This document shows positions 37,117-49,109 of a DNA stretch of 64,000 nucleotides, one piece after another. The position numbers and the translations under genes were made by a program. Below the pieces are notes generated by a model. The model was not told the DNA's origin. It saw only the letters and a list, made by a program, of their open reading frames with translations, and made no database searches. Within the stretch, counting starts at the first letter, position 1. Each line of letters opens with the position of its first letter. Origin of the DNA: Rotaria socialis (taxonomy: Eukaryota > Rotifera > Eurotatoria > Philodinida > Philodinidae); NCBI GenBank assembly GCA_905331475.1, contig CAJNYU010004514.1, positions 186,001-250,000 on the forward strand, in the 5' to 3' direction.

Positions 37117-40106
37117 ATCGCTTTATTTTTGTTCGTAATTCAACAAAATAGATAAATGTTTAGATTAGAATGATCTTCATATATGATTTGTTATTAAAAC
37201 AGTCATTGCAGTTATATGAAACAATGGTAACTTGACAATCATGAGAGTGTTTAGAAAACTTCTTTCGAAGAAGCGAGTACAGAAAGGAGTGGGATCAATT
37301 CATTTTTTCCGTGCCTATTAAAATTTTAATCATGTTTCTCACGTATTAGGAAAGATTTAGATTTTAAGATGAAAATATATTAATAATCATATATTGTAGC
37401 ATGCAAAGCTAATTAAACATTTGAATCAATCAGTAATAATGTATTCTAAATTTGTACGTGAAAGATCAAACCAGCTAATACCAAGATTTTTGCTTGTAGA
37501 TTAATAATTACATTTCGATGAAAATATTTAAAAAGTGTCTCTGTTGTCTTTATTATAAGAATGTTACTTATCTCGGCAATGCGTGTTCCTATCCAAACAA
37601 TAATGCCAATTGTTTTCATTCATTGATTTTTTCTCTCTTCACGGAGTAGACATCAAATTTTCATTTTTACTATCAAATCTCTTCTACATGAATACTACTA
37701 ACATTGACGTCCAATATTTTCTTTTGAGAAATGTGTGTTATCATTACTTTTCTAGTAAAACATTTATTGAAAATTTTCATAAATCATATTCTAGTTCTAC
37801 ATAATATCAATCTGCAACTTTGCTTGCTAAAAATACATAGGTATCTAATATAAAAAGAAGTTATCAACTGCAGCATTCATAAAGAAAAAACGATCATTTA
37901 TACAATGCGCACAACAAGTTCTTCACTATTAGTTCTGTGAAAATAAGTTTAATTGTTTTAGAACGATATTTATACAAACAAGTTCTAACTATTTAAAATT
38001 AATCATCTATATTGAGTCTGTAGTTTGTATAGAAGATTACAATTCTTTTCTTGGCGTTTTTCACGATGAAAATGAACAGTTAAATCAAAACTTGTCCCAT
38101 TAGAATATTTGTTCTGTAAAGTATTTGCCTAGTCAATGATTCATCAAATAAATTAAAAAAATCTGAAAATGAATTGACGATGCGATCTCGTTTCATCAAT
38201 TTTTTCGACCTATCGTTTTCATGAAACACAAAAAGAGATCATTCGTTTGATTTTTTTACATCCAATCACTAAATTTAAGATATCTAGAACATTACATGCT
38301 TCATTAGTGTGTAGTCGATAATAGAAATCAGCATTGAGAGTGCTTGAAAAAGCAATAAGAGTCATTCTGTTCGAACTTTATTCATACAAAAAACACTAGG
38401 AAATTTTCTTTCGAACGTAGCACTTTTTGATGTTCATTCTATATCAAATATATACATGAATATATTAGTGCACGATTCGTTTGAATTACTCTCGTAATAG
38501 TCGAATGCATGCATCATTTTTATTTCATGAGTTGATATGATAGAATGAAACAGTGTCGAGAATATAATTGTAAAAGTAATGCATACAACGAACTTTATTC
38601 TTGATGAAAAAAATATGGCATCGTATTCAAACAGAAGAAAAATACTTGTTCGAAAAGGAAAAAATGTTTTATTGCATTTTCCCCATATTGACATTCGAAT
38701 AATCTTCAGTAAGTACGAATATAAATTTACATGATTCACAGCATAGAAAATAATAATTGCTTGTAACACTCAAATGTGCTTGAGTATATAAAGTAATGGT
38801 ATATAAAACGAAAATATTTATTTTAAGCTCGTTTCAGTTAAGTCTCAATACAATTTATTATGAAAACAATCTAATGTATATCGTTATATATATACAGAAG
38901 ACTTGCTTTTTTGCCAATATAAAGTCGTAAAGTTTTTAATTGTTATGCAGTTTTCATTACGAGTCTAAACAAAAATTTATTTTAAAATCATTTGAATTTG
39001 ATTTGTATATAATAATCAAGTGTTACAAATCAGAACAAAAAATCACATATGTTCTATTTATAGTTACGGAGTTTCTTTTTAGTATTGAAGATACATGTTA
39101 TTGTTAGCAGTAAAAAATCACAAAGTATTTCGTTTATTTTCTTGACAGTGTATCAAGAACGAAAATCCTCTTTTTTTATGTTGTCTAATAATCCTATAAC
39201 TATGCTAATACTTAGTAAAATGTCATCAGCTGAAACAATGAATTATTTATCTAGCGATCAACTTGTAACTGAATCCATCAAAAAGATTTCATTTCAAAAG
39301 TCCAACGTAGAAATATTACATATTTTATCAATAAAAATTTTTGTTCGATTTTTCGAAACGACGTATCAAATTTTCATTAGAGTTTCAATATAAAACATCG
39401 GTTTCGTGTAATTTCGGAATTGTAGCACGAAAAATTTTTGTTTCTAACTATTAGAAATAATTATCGGATATATGTACTTGAAATACGTCCGATAACCATT
39501 CAAAAACGTTCTATAATATTCAATAAACTAGATAGGTATATCTATGGAAAAATCCTCTACAGTCGACTAGTATATAGAAATTCTCAGGGCATAGTATGTT
39601 AGCTGCCGTGTGTTAATAAAATAGTAGAGAAATATAGCAACATGTGTAATAGTCTCAAGAGATATTTCTTCGATTTTGAACTTGTTTTTAAATTTTTTAT
39701 CTGTAATTTGAAATTTGAGACTTGAATTCAGAGAGTAGTTCCATTTTATTTGGATATCTTTGAACTCGCTCAAATGTCACCTAGTGATGATATTCAAGAA
39801 ATTCCTACTTCATACGTCGGAGTATTATTATAAAAATCAAACTTCATGTCTTAATTAACCACTGTCGGTAGATATTTAATCCAAGCGAATCCTTAATCTG
39901 ATGTGAATCAACAAACTTAAATATTCATCAAATGCTCTTTTATTCTATTTTTTTTATAACAATTACAATTATACTGCATTGAAACGAGATGAATTTCTTT
40001 TAATAAATATATCAAGTTCAATAATATGACCGAAAAAAAAGTGTTATATACAAGTTTGATTTTTACGAAGAACTTCATCACAAAGTCTTTTGTATACGCA
40101 TTGTAT
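37117..40106. other. Intergenic, no gene recognised
   Basis: About 3 kb, AT-rich. Open frames at 38434-38769 (minus) and 39085-39393 (plus) are hydrophobic or low in complexity, without homology I can recognise, and I treat them as accidental. No inverted repeat was noticed. Confidence 0.5.
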
Positions 40107-40712
40107 TTACATACGATATGGGCCCCGGTTATAATTATCATAATATCCCCATCTCTGTAAAGGTGCTCCATTGCCATCATAAAATACATCGGATAGAATT
40201 CGAATCCAATCTATTAGCCACCATATAACTGATGCTGTAGTAAATATAGCAGTGATGAAACTACTAATAGAAATATATTTACGTGACTTTGCTTCTCTAT
40301 TTGCGAATGTAAACGGCCACCCAATACAACATCCTAATGAAATGAGTAACTTAATAATACCAGCTACAATATATCCAGCATTTCCTCTTGATAAATAAAA
40401 CCAATCAATACCGAGTGTACCAACAAAAAATGAAAGAAGAAATGCTGTTAATTTCGATCGTTGCTGATAAGAACATGCTTCCATATAATGCCATGTAGTA
40501 TAGCCATAATAACATTGACACATATAGGCTTGACAAAAGCCAAAACCACATTCATTATCATAAGTACACCAGCGTCCCCATCGGCGTGCCTGAGCTAAAG
40601 AACCTAAATGAACGTTTCCTGGTCTAGGCACAAAGTGTCTTTGTCCACCACTAGTTGCAAAAACCAGAAGAACGACATTCACAAGAACAGTAAAGTAAAT
40701 AGTCATGCGCAT
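40107..40712 (-). CDS. Secretory-pathway TM2-domain membrane protein
   Basis: A single-exon gene of 201 residues. Residues 1-20 form a signal peptide (TIYFTVLVNVVLLVFATSGG). A short ectodomain has six closely spaced cysteines (WCTYDNEC, GFGFCQAYMCQCYYG, EAC at about 49-80). The TM2 domain follows: SKLTAFLLSFFVGTLGIDWF, YLSRGNAGYIVAGIIKLL and ISLGCCIGWPF. The acidic Asp in GIDWFYLSRG is the usual TM2 signature between the two helices. A third hydrophobic segment (ISSFITAIFTTASVIWWLID) precedes a Tyr/Gly-rich tail. In animals TM2D1-3 are linked to Notch signalling, but this protein lacks their other conserved parts. I cannot assign it to one of them. The upstream frame at 40703-40891 seems accidental. 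Confidence 0.8.
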   Translation of the reverse strand: MRMTIYFTVLVNVVLLVFATSGGQRHFVPRPGNVHLGSLAQARRWGRWCTYDNECGFGFCQAYMCQCYYGYTTWHYMEACSYQQRSKLTAFLLSFFVGTLGIDWFYLSRGNAGYIVAGIIKLLISLGCCIGWPFTFANREAKSRKYISISSFITAIFTTASVIWWLIDWIRILSDVFYDGNGAPLQRWGYYDNYNRGPYRM

Positions 40713-42263
40713 GTTGCCTGCAGGTAAAATATTGTTGATCGAGAGTGAAGAAAAAGAAAAAAAACGTACGATAGAATGAATCTATCGGTTTTGCGACGAA
40801 TTTTTTTCCTTCCGCTTGATTCTTTTCTTTTTATACCAATCAATTGATATGAAAGATTTTTTCTTTCTCTGTTTCTTTCGATAAAATTCATGGTGACTTT
40901 ATTCTCGCATATTGCCTCCCATCCATACGCAAAAGTTTATTTGTTACACCCTTCTTACATACACAGAAAAAAACGTGTCAATGTCAGTCAAACAATTGAA
41001 AACAAACTCAAAATCTAGAAAAATCACCTAATGAAAAGAAAATACATGAAAGCTTTATATTTTAGCTGATTTAATTGTTTAAAAATATTGTTTTGATTGC
41101 TTTGGCTCTGTTGCTACTTTGATAGTCTTGATGAACTTAAATATTTATGGTAACTGCTAGTTGTTCAGATAAATGGTAATGGATGATGAATGATGTATGG
41201 TTATATTCATAATGTCAGAGACCTTCTAAATATGCTTGTGAAAATATAGGAATCAAATCTTTTTTCAATGAAAGTATATGATTAAATAGTATTTCTCTAT
41301 GCTTTGTTCAGTGCATGCTGTGTTGGCCTTTAGCATGAAGATTTAGTTTCAATGAGCAACACTCATCTTGGAATTGAATAACAAGTATTAATGGCAAAGA
41401 TCGAAAACATTTTTTGTTTTTACTCGATGACGTGTCTTTAGTATTGAAGATCATTGTGTTAATAGGAAATTGATGAATAGTTTAATAGTAAAATATAAAT
41501 GATTTCTCAGATTATTTGCAGCATATTTTGTATGTAGATATACCAAAATTTTAAGCCACACATATTGCAATGCGAATCGTTGATCTGATAAAATTAAAAA
41601 CAGCATCTTCTTATTCTTGCTTCTATGAATCTTTATTGTGACACTGTATAATTCATAAATTATATTTTTTCAAATAGTGTATTAAACAAATTGTATACGA
41701 AATCGGCACTGTTTATCTTTTAGTTAAAGAGTCAATCTATTGATCAAAAATCAAACTCAATGTAATGCATCTCAATTGTGATGTTTGCTAATAAAATCTT
41801 TCAATGCTTCTATTATTGCTTTAGTATTTCAACTACGAATATTGTTCACAATCAAAATTTCTTTGTTACACAACTATTTTTGCATTTCATAGTGCCGCCA
41901 AATTGCATTATCAATATTTGAGAATTCGTCTCCCTCTTTATACTTTATTGATGACAATCGAAGAAGCATCAAAATTCTAAAAGAAGAAATCTGATCCATG
42001 TAAGAGTATAATGTTTTGTAAGGTATCTATACGAATATACACCTTTTAAACATATAGCTAAGTAAACATAGGTTCAGATTGTTTCCTCGTTATTTGTCAA
42101 TAAAAATAGATACTGTCTCTTGAAAGTATTCTTCTTTGTACTATCGTAGGAGCACCAAAATTTCAATGTGAGAAGTTGGTTTTCTTTCATCGATCAACTA
42201 CTTTTTGATTATTTTTCATTTCACCTGAGTAGTCTTGAATAAAAATAAATTGGTTGTATTATA
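40713..42263. other. Intergenic, no gene recognised
   Basis: AT-rich 5' flank of the TM2 gene. Apart from poly-A/T tracts near 40750-40810, nothing was recognised. Confidence 0.45.
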
Positions 42264-42633
42264 TTCAGTGAAAAATATTCGCTGATTTCAATTAAATTAT
42301 TGTGCAACAAAATCCAATCCGCAATCCGATTGATAGTTTTGATTTTAATCGATCACCATTTAACCCAAACGTGATGTTATTGCTAGTCCAGTGGAAATTA
42401 GTTTGATTAAAATCTGATTGTTCTGTAGCACAATTCACATTATCAATCGCTTGACAATGTGAATTTTACTGGAAAACAATCCGATTTCAATCAAACTAAT
42501 TTCCACCGGGCTAGCAATAGCATTAAAATTGGGTTGAATGGTGGTCGATTAAAATCAAAATTATCAATCGGATTGCAGATTGGATTTTGTTGCACAATAA
42601 TTTAATTGAAATCAGTGAATATTTATCACTGGG
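42264..42633. mobile_element. Fold-back element: two 176-bp inverted arms, 14-base loop
   Basis: The sequence from 42266 to 42441 recurs as its reverse complement from 42456 to 42631, with equal arm lengths and roughly one mismatch in ten. The ends read CAGTGA-AAATATTC-CTGATTTC on both sides. Extending by two bases places the element between two TA dinucleotides (42262-42263 and 42634-42635), which would fit the TA target of Tc1/mariner-type elements. That boundary is an inference. It has no coding capacity, so it is a MITE or fold-back element that would rely on a transposase elsewhere. If transcribed it would form a long hairpin RNA. The mismatches suggest moderate age. Confidence 0.85.
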
Positions 42634-44043
42634 TACTCCATTTCTATGAAGAATTTTATGAATATGTAACGAAAATAGTTTAGATATCTTAACTAAAATT
42701 AATTTGACAATTATACAGAAATTAGATAAATTTTGTCATCAATTAATAAAGATTTTTTATCAATCTCCTACAGTTCGGTTAACAAAAACCAACCTTGTAT
42801 CGAAACTTTTAATGAAAAAAGATGATAAAATAACAGCTGTACAACCCATATTATTCTACGTCAGCTCTTGTTTTCATACATCAATTCTAAATCATACTAT
42901 CAGAAACCAAAATAAAGTGAGATAACGCATTTCTCTCTCTCTATCTCTCTGTTATTTCTTAGTTTTACAAGCTATGAATGTTTACTGCAGAAAAAGGCTC
43001 CGTTAAATTTATAATTACTTAAATTTAACCAAAATGTGATGAATAAATTTAAATGAGGTATTTTTGGACGATAATACGACACGATGTACAAATGAATGAA
43101 GTTTTTTTTCTTATTACTAATTCTGTTATCGAAAAGCAATATTTTATTTATTTCTTATAATTCAATCTCGTTTTACAAATGGATATTCATTCTACGTATT
43201 TGATGTTCTTATACATATTTACTTATTAAACTTTAAAAGAAATTTCATCAGAATCATCTTAGTAATTTATTCAAATCGTATTATATTGATCAATTTCAAA
43301 CTATTCAAACCATCGAATATTAACATTTCAGAAAAATAGCACTCAAAATATAAGGTTAATTTTGGTTAGATCAGATACAATAAACTAGCGGTCAATATCA
43401 AAAGTGCACAATGGATTTAATAATAACAAGATAAATTGTAAGTTTCAAATATAGTTTGTAGGGGCATGTTTCACTATATTTACATGTATTATAACCTTTC
43501 TCACACAAAAATACTCTCGAAATCTTTCGCGTGATACGAGTTACTGACTGTATTAATTAAACTCTCTTTTTGCCATTATGAATGAATCCGTTCATCAGCA
43601 TAGGGAAGCTAACGGCAAATAAAAAAGATGATGTGAACTCTAGGAATACGAAATGCCTATACTTCTAATAAGAGATCAAGCTTGTTTTTAGTTTTGATCT
43701 GAAAGTGTTCTCCTGGCGTCTGATTGATTGTTCATTTTGAATGATTCTATTTTCGACAGAATGAGTATATCGTACGAAAAAAATACGTATGTATATAATT
43801 ATATCATGTAATACTTCATTGAGAAACATTCATATTAAATTCATAAGACAAAAACTTACACAAGCCTTTTATAATTATATTACTTCATTCTCTGAATAGG
43901 ACTTCGAAGGAAACAAGTTTTAATACTACAGATTAATATTACTATTGAATGCTGATATTGCGAATAGAAAACAAAATATTTGATGTATCTTAAATAAATG
44001 CAAAGATACAATAAAGCGAAACTTTTATGTCAAGCGTTTCCAA
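42634..44043. other. Intergenic, no gene recognised
   Basis: AT-rich. A short pyrimidine-rich microsatellite (TCTC repeat) lies near 42933-42950. No other structure was seen. Confidence 0.45.
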
Positions 44044-44421
44044 CTATAAACCAGATACAATGTGTATATCGATCAAAAATTGAACTCTGTAAGAGTACCT
44101 TATCGTTATTTTATAATCTTCTGATAAATTTACTAATATATCATATAGCTCACTATATGTTATCGATTTATAAGAATTGATTGCGTATAAATCTTTATAT
44201 ACTGCATTATCTATCATAAAAATTTTATCACATATGAACTCGTCGCAAAAACGTATTTGAGTGAACATATTTTTTCCGAAATCAAGAGCACTGCGCCAGA
44301 AAACGTTAAAAATACAAATTAGTACTGAGCAATTTTTCTTACCATATTTTGATTGATGACTGAAAACAATGGAATATGCAAAATCAGCGCAAAAACTAGC
44401 ATCCAAAAAGTCACATTTCAC
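44044..44421 (-). pseudogene. Possible relic of a PARP-like ADP-ribosyltransferase C-terminus
   Basis: A 125-residue minus-strand frame holds pieces in the order expected near the end of a PARP catalytic domain. FCADFAYSIVFSHQSKYGKK resembles the Y-s segment after the donor loop. SVLICIFNV resembles the strand with LIC-x-V. DEFICDKIFMIDNAVYKDLY resembles the D-S-V ... N-x-x-Y-P-E-Y-L-I end. The His-Gly pair of the NAD site was not found in the DNA upstream. It could instead be an accidental frame. If real, the parent would be a PARP-type enzyme transferring ADP-ribose from NAD. No neighbouring exons were recognised, and the label is tentative. Confidence 0.3.
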
Positions 44422-47400
44422 TAAAAAAATATTTTACACATAAGAAACACCTACTTTCTATGAGCCCCCATCGTCCGATAGTACATGTAAAATATAATTT
44501 GCTCGATGGCAATTTTTGCACTGATTCTGCACGTATCATTTATTCTAGTCGCAGATCAAAATATCGTAAGCAAAATCGCTCAGTATAACATTATGCTTCA
44601 AAGCTTTCTGAAGCATTACGATTGATTTCGGAAAAAATAGGATTACTTCAAGAAAGAAAGAAGCTTATCCGAAATCGATTTGTGACCTTTTTGGTTTACA
44701 TAACAGTTATTTAAATATGGTCTTGCGAAGAGCTGATATGTTTGGACCGTAACTCATTGGAGACTGCAAGGCTTATCTGTAACGTTAATTATTTCAGGCT
44801 GATAAGGAACCTATTTTATTTTTTATTCAGCTCAATTGTGTGTTTGTACATCTGAATTGTGCATAATCTTAGAAAGAAAAATATTTCGGCAACATGAAAC
44901 GAATGCTAAATTTAACAAAATAACAATAGATCGAACATGTTTCAAAACTGGGATTTTTTTAAATTTTGTTTTGTAGTAAAACATTTGTTCTGAAATTGTT
45001 TTAATACAGATTAGTCAGACAATTATAAAATAATAACGACGTGGATAATTCGGCAAGCTGTGTGCAACCGTGATATAATATTGGCGAAAAAAAGTTTCTT
45101 AAATTTGAAACTGTTGATGCTTTAAAACGTTAAGCAAAACATGAATCTTTATTAATAGAAACAAATGAAATTCTGAAAAAAAATAATATTTTATTAGGAA
45201 TGTCTAGTTTAAAATTGATTACTATAGCTAAACTTGAACTCATTCTTTGCTTTTGTTGCTGTTGTTTCAAAACAAGAGAAGATTTTACAACCATTGTAGT
45301 ACGTAAATACGTTTCGTTCTTAGAGACGACCGAAGATTTTATCAATTCTCTTACGAAATTACTTAATTGATAAACAAAAATAGCTTAACTTATTCAATCC
45401 GTTCAACGCACTATAAATAAAAGAAATCAGAACTCATTCATTTATGATATTTTTCAACCAATGAAGATTTTTCAACCAATGAAAAATTTTCATCAACAAA
45501 TATTTCCGTAGTTTTCAAGATATTGTTAAATGTTTAATTTGCTTTATTTTCACAGGAGAAATTCAAAAGAACGAAGTAACTTTTAATAGATATTTAAAAT
45601 ATCAATTCAAACGGGCTTCGTTAGTTCATCATCATGATTCCGTGCGATTGTCAAAGAAGAAGATGTTGTTTATAAGAAAATCTACATAAGTGCGTTGCTG
45701 ATTAAAGATCACCCGAGATATATATATACAGAGAGTGAGTGACAGAAAGAAAGAACATATTCACCTATCGACATAGGTTATTCGAAAAGTTTGCCCTTTG
45801 AATTTGTTCGTACGACAATGAAATATAATCTAAATAAAGTAAGAAAAACAATCTATTTCATAAATTTTTTTTTAAGTGACACTTTTTAGAATAAGTAAAG
45901 AAAAGAAACAAGAAGTATACGAGCAAGAGTTTGATTATTCTTTTTTTTTCTCATTTTTTTTTCATTGAAATAAAATTGCTTGTTGTTCTCAAGTGGTTGA
46001 TCGTCTTCTTTTTTTCTTTTTACTCGTTTGTTGCTGAGGGAAAAATTGAACGGACATATGTTTTTTCCTACACTAATGTGCTCAACACACCCGATCTTTC
46101 CTGCTGAGTGGGTGGTACTCATTAATTCGCTCCTTTGTCGTTTTCAAATGAGCAAGTAGAAACGAGAATATTAAAAAAAGAAAACGAGAAGTGATGATGG
46201 TTAGAGTCTCAATATATACTATCCATGCCTTTCTCACTATTACCGAAATGATTCAATCCAATGACACTAATTGCTTCTTTTCATAGTTAGATTATGCGTA
46301 CAAAAATAATATCAAGTGGGTGACACGTCGTCTCATAGCAGTAGATCACCTATCAGTCTAGTTTAATGAGCGAATATTCGATCTTTTCTACCTGTGCATG
46401 TGCATGTGTTGACAAACACGTATCACGCACCATAGGGAGCTCATCAAAGCAGTTCGCCTGATTTGTTCTAAACACTCGTTATAACAATAGACTAACAGTT
46501 GGCTTACATCGATTCAGTATGTTCATTTTTTCTCTATCCGAATATCTATCGGAGTAAAATCAGAGATGGGATTTATCAATGTGTACCGTTACATCATATC
46601 AATCAAATAAAAGAAAGAAGCGGTTGACTTTCTTTGTTAATAACAAATGTTTGCCGCCATCTCTTGTTACTCAATTCGACCATATCGTCAAGTGTCATTC
46701 AATAAACGAAAAAGACTTAAATCAACACATACATATCTATCGTAGCGTCCCGCGACAAATTTCTTTCTTGCATAATTACTTTTTAGCAGCGGTAGCAATA
46801 CATATTCGAACAATATGTGCATGTGTCCACAACTCCAATGCTCGTTCAAGTATGCCTCAACTACTTGAGGAAAGAGAAGGATCAAACGAGAAAACATTAA
46901 ACTGTTAAGAAGAAACGAAAGTGACTTGTATTCTGTGATCTTGTTTGAATGAGAGTGTATAATATATGTGTATGTGTGTATTTTTTTTGATAGAATGATC
47001 ATCGGCCAGTAAACATAATAGATGGATAGTGTCAAGTTTGAAAAAGTACCGGCACGTGCATATTTACGAAGAATAATTCATCAATCTGATCTGATTTGTA
47101 AACAAAAATTTCGAAAAAGTACAATTCTTACTGTGAGAAGATAAATCATTATCTTTTTGCCTAATAAATATTAACGATGAATTGTGTTTTGTATTAATTT
47201 CCTAAAACAGGAAAAATTTCACTTGTATTCAAGATAAATTAACTAAGAAGATTGTTGTTTTTTCATCTTCAATTCTAAACCAAAATTTAGTTATTCATAT
47301 TTGATTCGAGAAGTTCCAATTCTGTGTGTACTTGTATAGCATTATTACATTTACAAGAATAACTACTGTTGTTCATTTACATTCAATTAACAAGGAAAAA

Positions 47401-48026
47401 AGAACCATGAACTCTTGTTCTATGTGTTATCAAGATAATATGTACCTATCTAATTTCGGAGTTTATACTATTTCTCGCTATTGATGACTTGATTATTCAA
47501 AATAACACAAAGCAATTTGTTTCATTTTCTCGCGTGATAGGTGATAAACGAAAATGATGCGAGAGAGATAACAATAGAAATGAAGAACGATGATGATGAA
47601 GCGTGGCAAAGGCGGCACACTTTGTCATGTAGACAGGTAAGCAAGTGTCAGACGATCGCCTGTATATACAGTATCAATACATGGATGTATATCATTTTAT
47701 GGCTCTTTTGTATTCTTTAGACAAATCAAAGCAACAATCGTCCACGATTCTGTTCAATCGATCACATCTGTCGCCTACCTTTACTGATCAAATCGAGACC
47801 AATAAGCATGTGTTTCTCTATTTTGTTCATTGGTCAATCATGTACACTCATTGAGCATTCTTTTTTTCTCTTTCTCTGTTTTTCCTCTTTCCTACAGTTT
47901 TTCAAAAACAAAAAAAAAATTGAACCAATCATAAAATGAAGCTAGCTCGCATTTTCTTCTTTTCTCTTTTTAGTCGCTCGTTGATGTGTAAAATTATTTT
48001 ACAATCTTTTCAAATCAAGCAAATAC
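44422..48026. other. Intergenic, no gene recognised
   Basis: About 3.6 kb. Open frames at 45130-45345 and 45886-46122 (minus), 46579-46908 and 47645-47854 (plus) show no domains. The last kilobase before 48027 should hold the promoter and 5' UTR of the zinc-finger gene; a poly-A run and pyrimidine-rich tracts lie near 47860-47970. No motif was assigned. Confidence 0.45.
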
Positions 48027-49109
48027 ATGGAAATTAGTAGCAAGAAGCGATCAGCAAATCTTCTTACTCATGATAATCATAGTTTAAGTTTAATGAATCA
48101 AACCAAAAAGAAAAAGAAAATATCATCATCATCATCATTAAGCATAAATGAATCGCCGATTGCTGGCACACGAATTACTGATTGGGAAGAATATGAAAAA
48201 TGGAAAGAAGTACGTGGTGATATTGAACCTACAATGAATTATGTTGAAATAACAACAGAGGCTATTGATGAATTACGTAAAGTAAAAAATATTATTGGTG
48301 ATTATGTTTGTCAATTATGTAAAGTAAAATATGAAAATGCTTTTGCACTTGCTATGCACAAATGTCCACGCGTTGTGCATATTGAATTTCGGTATGTATA
48401 TATTTATTAAGGGAAACTTTTGAAGAGACAATAATAGGATTTTTTATCTTATTTTAGTTGTCCAGAGTGTGACAAAACGTTTAATTGTCCTGCCAATTTA
48501 GCATCGCATCGTCGATGGCACAAACCGCAAACATCACTATCTTCCAAGGAACCAGCACCAGTGCCATCATCATCATCGTCGTCATCATCATCATCGTCGT
48601 CGTCGTCGTCACCAAATCAAAAACTAATAACAAATAAACATCCAAGATATTCATCGCGTTCTGATTCGCGTTCAACAAACACTTCTTCATCTATAGTTTC
48701 AGATGCTATTCATGCATATCCATCTGTGCCAACATCAACATCATCATCAAATACAGACACGAGAAAAAAAGATTGTTTTGACGCGAATGAAACACAAAAG
48801 AAATCTTCTGATCATGTATTACGAGCTATGTATAATGAAAGTTCTCACTGGATGGTACCTCCATCGTATCAACCATTTACAGCGTTACACATGAAACCAC
48901 CATTGACTTTTCGACATAATCGATCTGTACCATTGTCAATTCCATCATCACCATTTGATTTTCGTCGATTACAATCATCGTGTATTTTTTGTCACGAACA
49001 ATTTTCTGAACTTAATCAATTACTTCAACATATTCGAAAAAATCATGCAGTATCATCTAGTACAAATACTAAAAATACTACTGTAAAACTAGACAAAATA
49101 GTCTTTTAA
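48027..49109 (+). CDS. INSM: INSM/nerfin/EGL-46-like C2H2 zinc-finger transcription factor
   Basis: Exons 48027-48391 and 48458-49109 join in frame to 338 residues. The zinc-finger core is strongly conserved with INSM1 and nerfin-1. The first finger is [19 protein letters not shown] followed by [10 protein letters not shown]. The second is [20 protein letters not shown] ending in HKP. A third finger sits at the C-terminus: [17 protein letters not shown] then IRKNH. Vertebrate INSM1 has five fingers, so this form is reduced or exons were missed. A Lys-rich stretch near residue 30 (TKKKKKI) may be a nuclear signal. A run of 15 Ser around residue 180 is encoded by a TCA/TCG microsatellite. Family members drive neuronal and neuroendocrine differentiation and act as repressors in the nucleus. 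The intron falls between the first two fingers. AATAAA overlaps the end at 49110. Confidence 0.9.

Noticed and set aside
38434-38769. 111-codon minus-strand open frame
   Set aside because: Hydrophobic, no domain, no splice partners, composition as expected from AT-rich intergenic DNA.
40703-40891. 62-codon frame upstream of the TM2 gene
   Set aside because: Lys/Arg-rich without motif; probably 5' flank. The TM2 protein has a clear signal peptide at its own ATG.
46579-46908. 109-codon plus-strand open frame, with an overlapping frame on the other strand (46688-47035)
   Set aside because: Neither frame shows a family motif; two overlapping frames on opposite strands suggest a chance lack of stops.
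48481-48690. Minus-strand frame with Thr/Met runs
   Set aside because: Antisense shadow of the Ser-coding microsatellite in the INSM-like gene.
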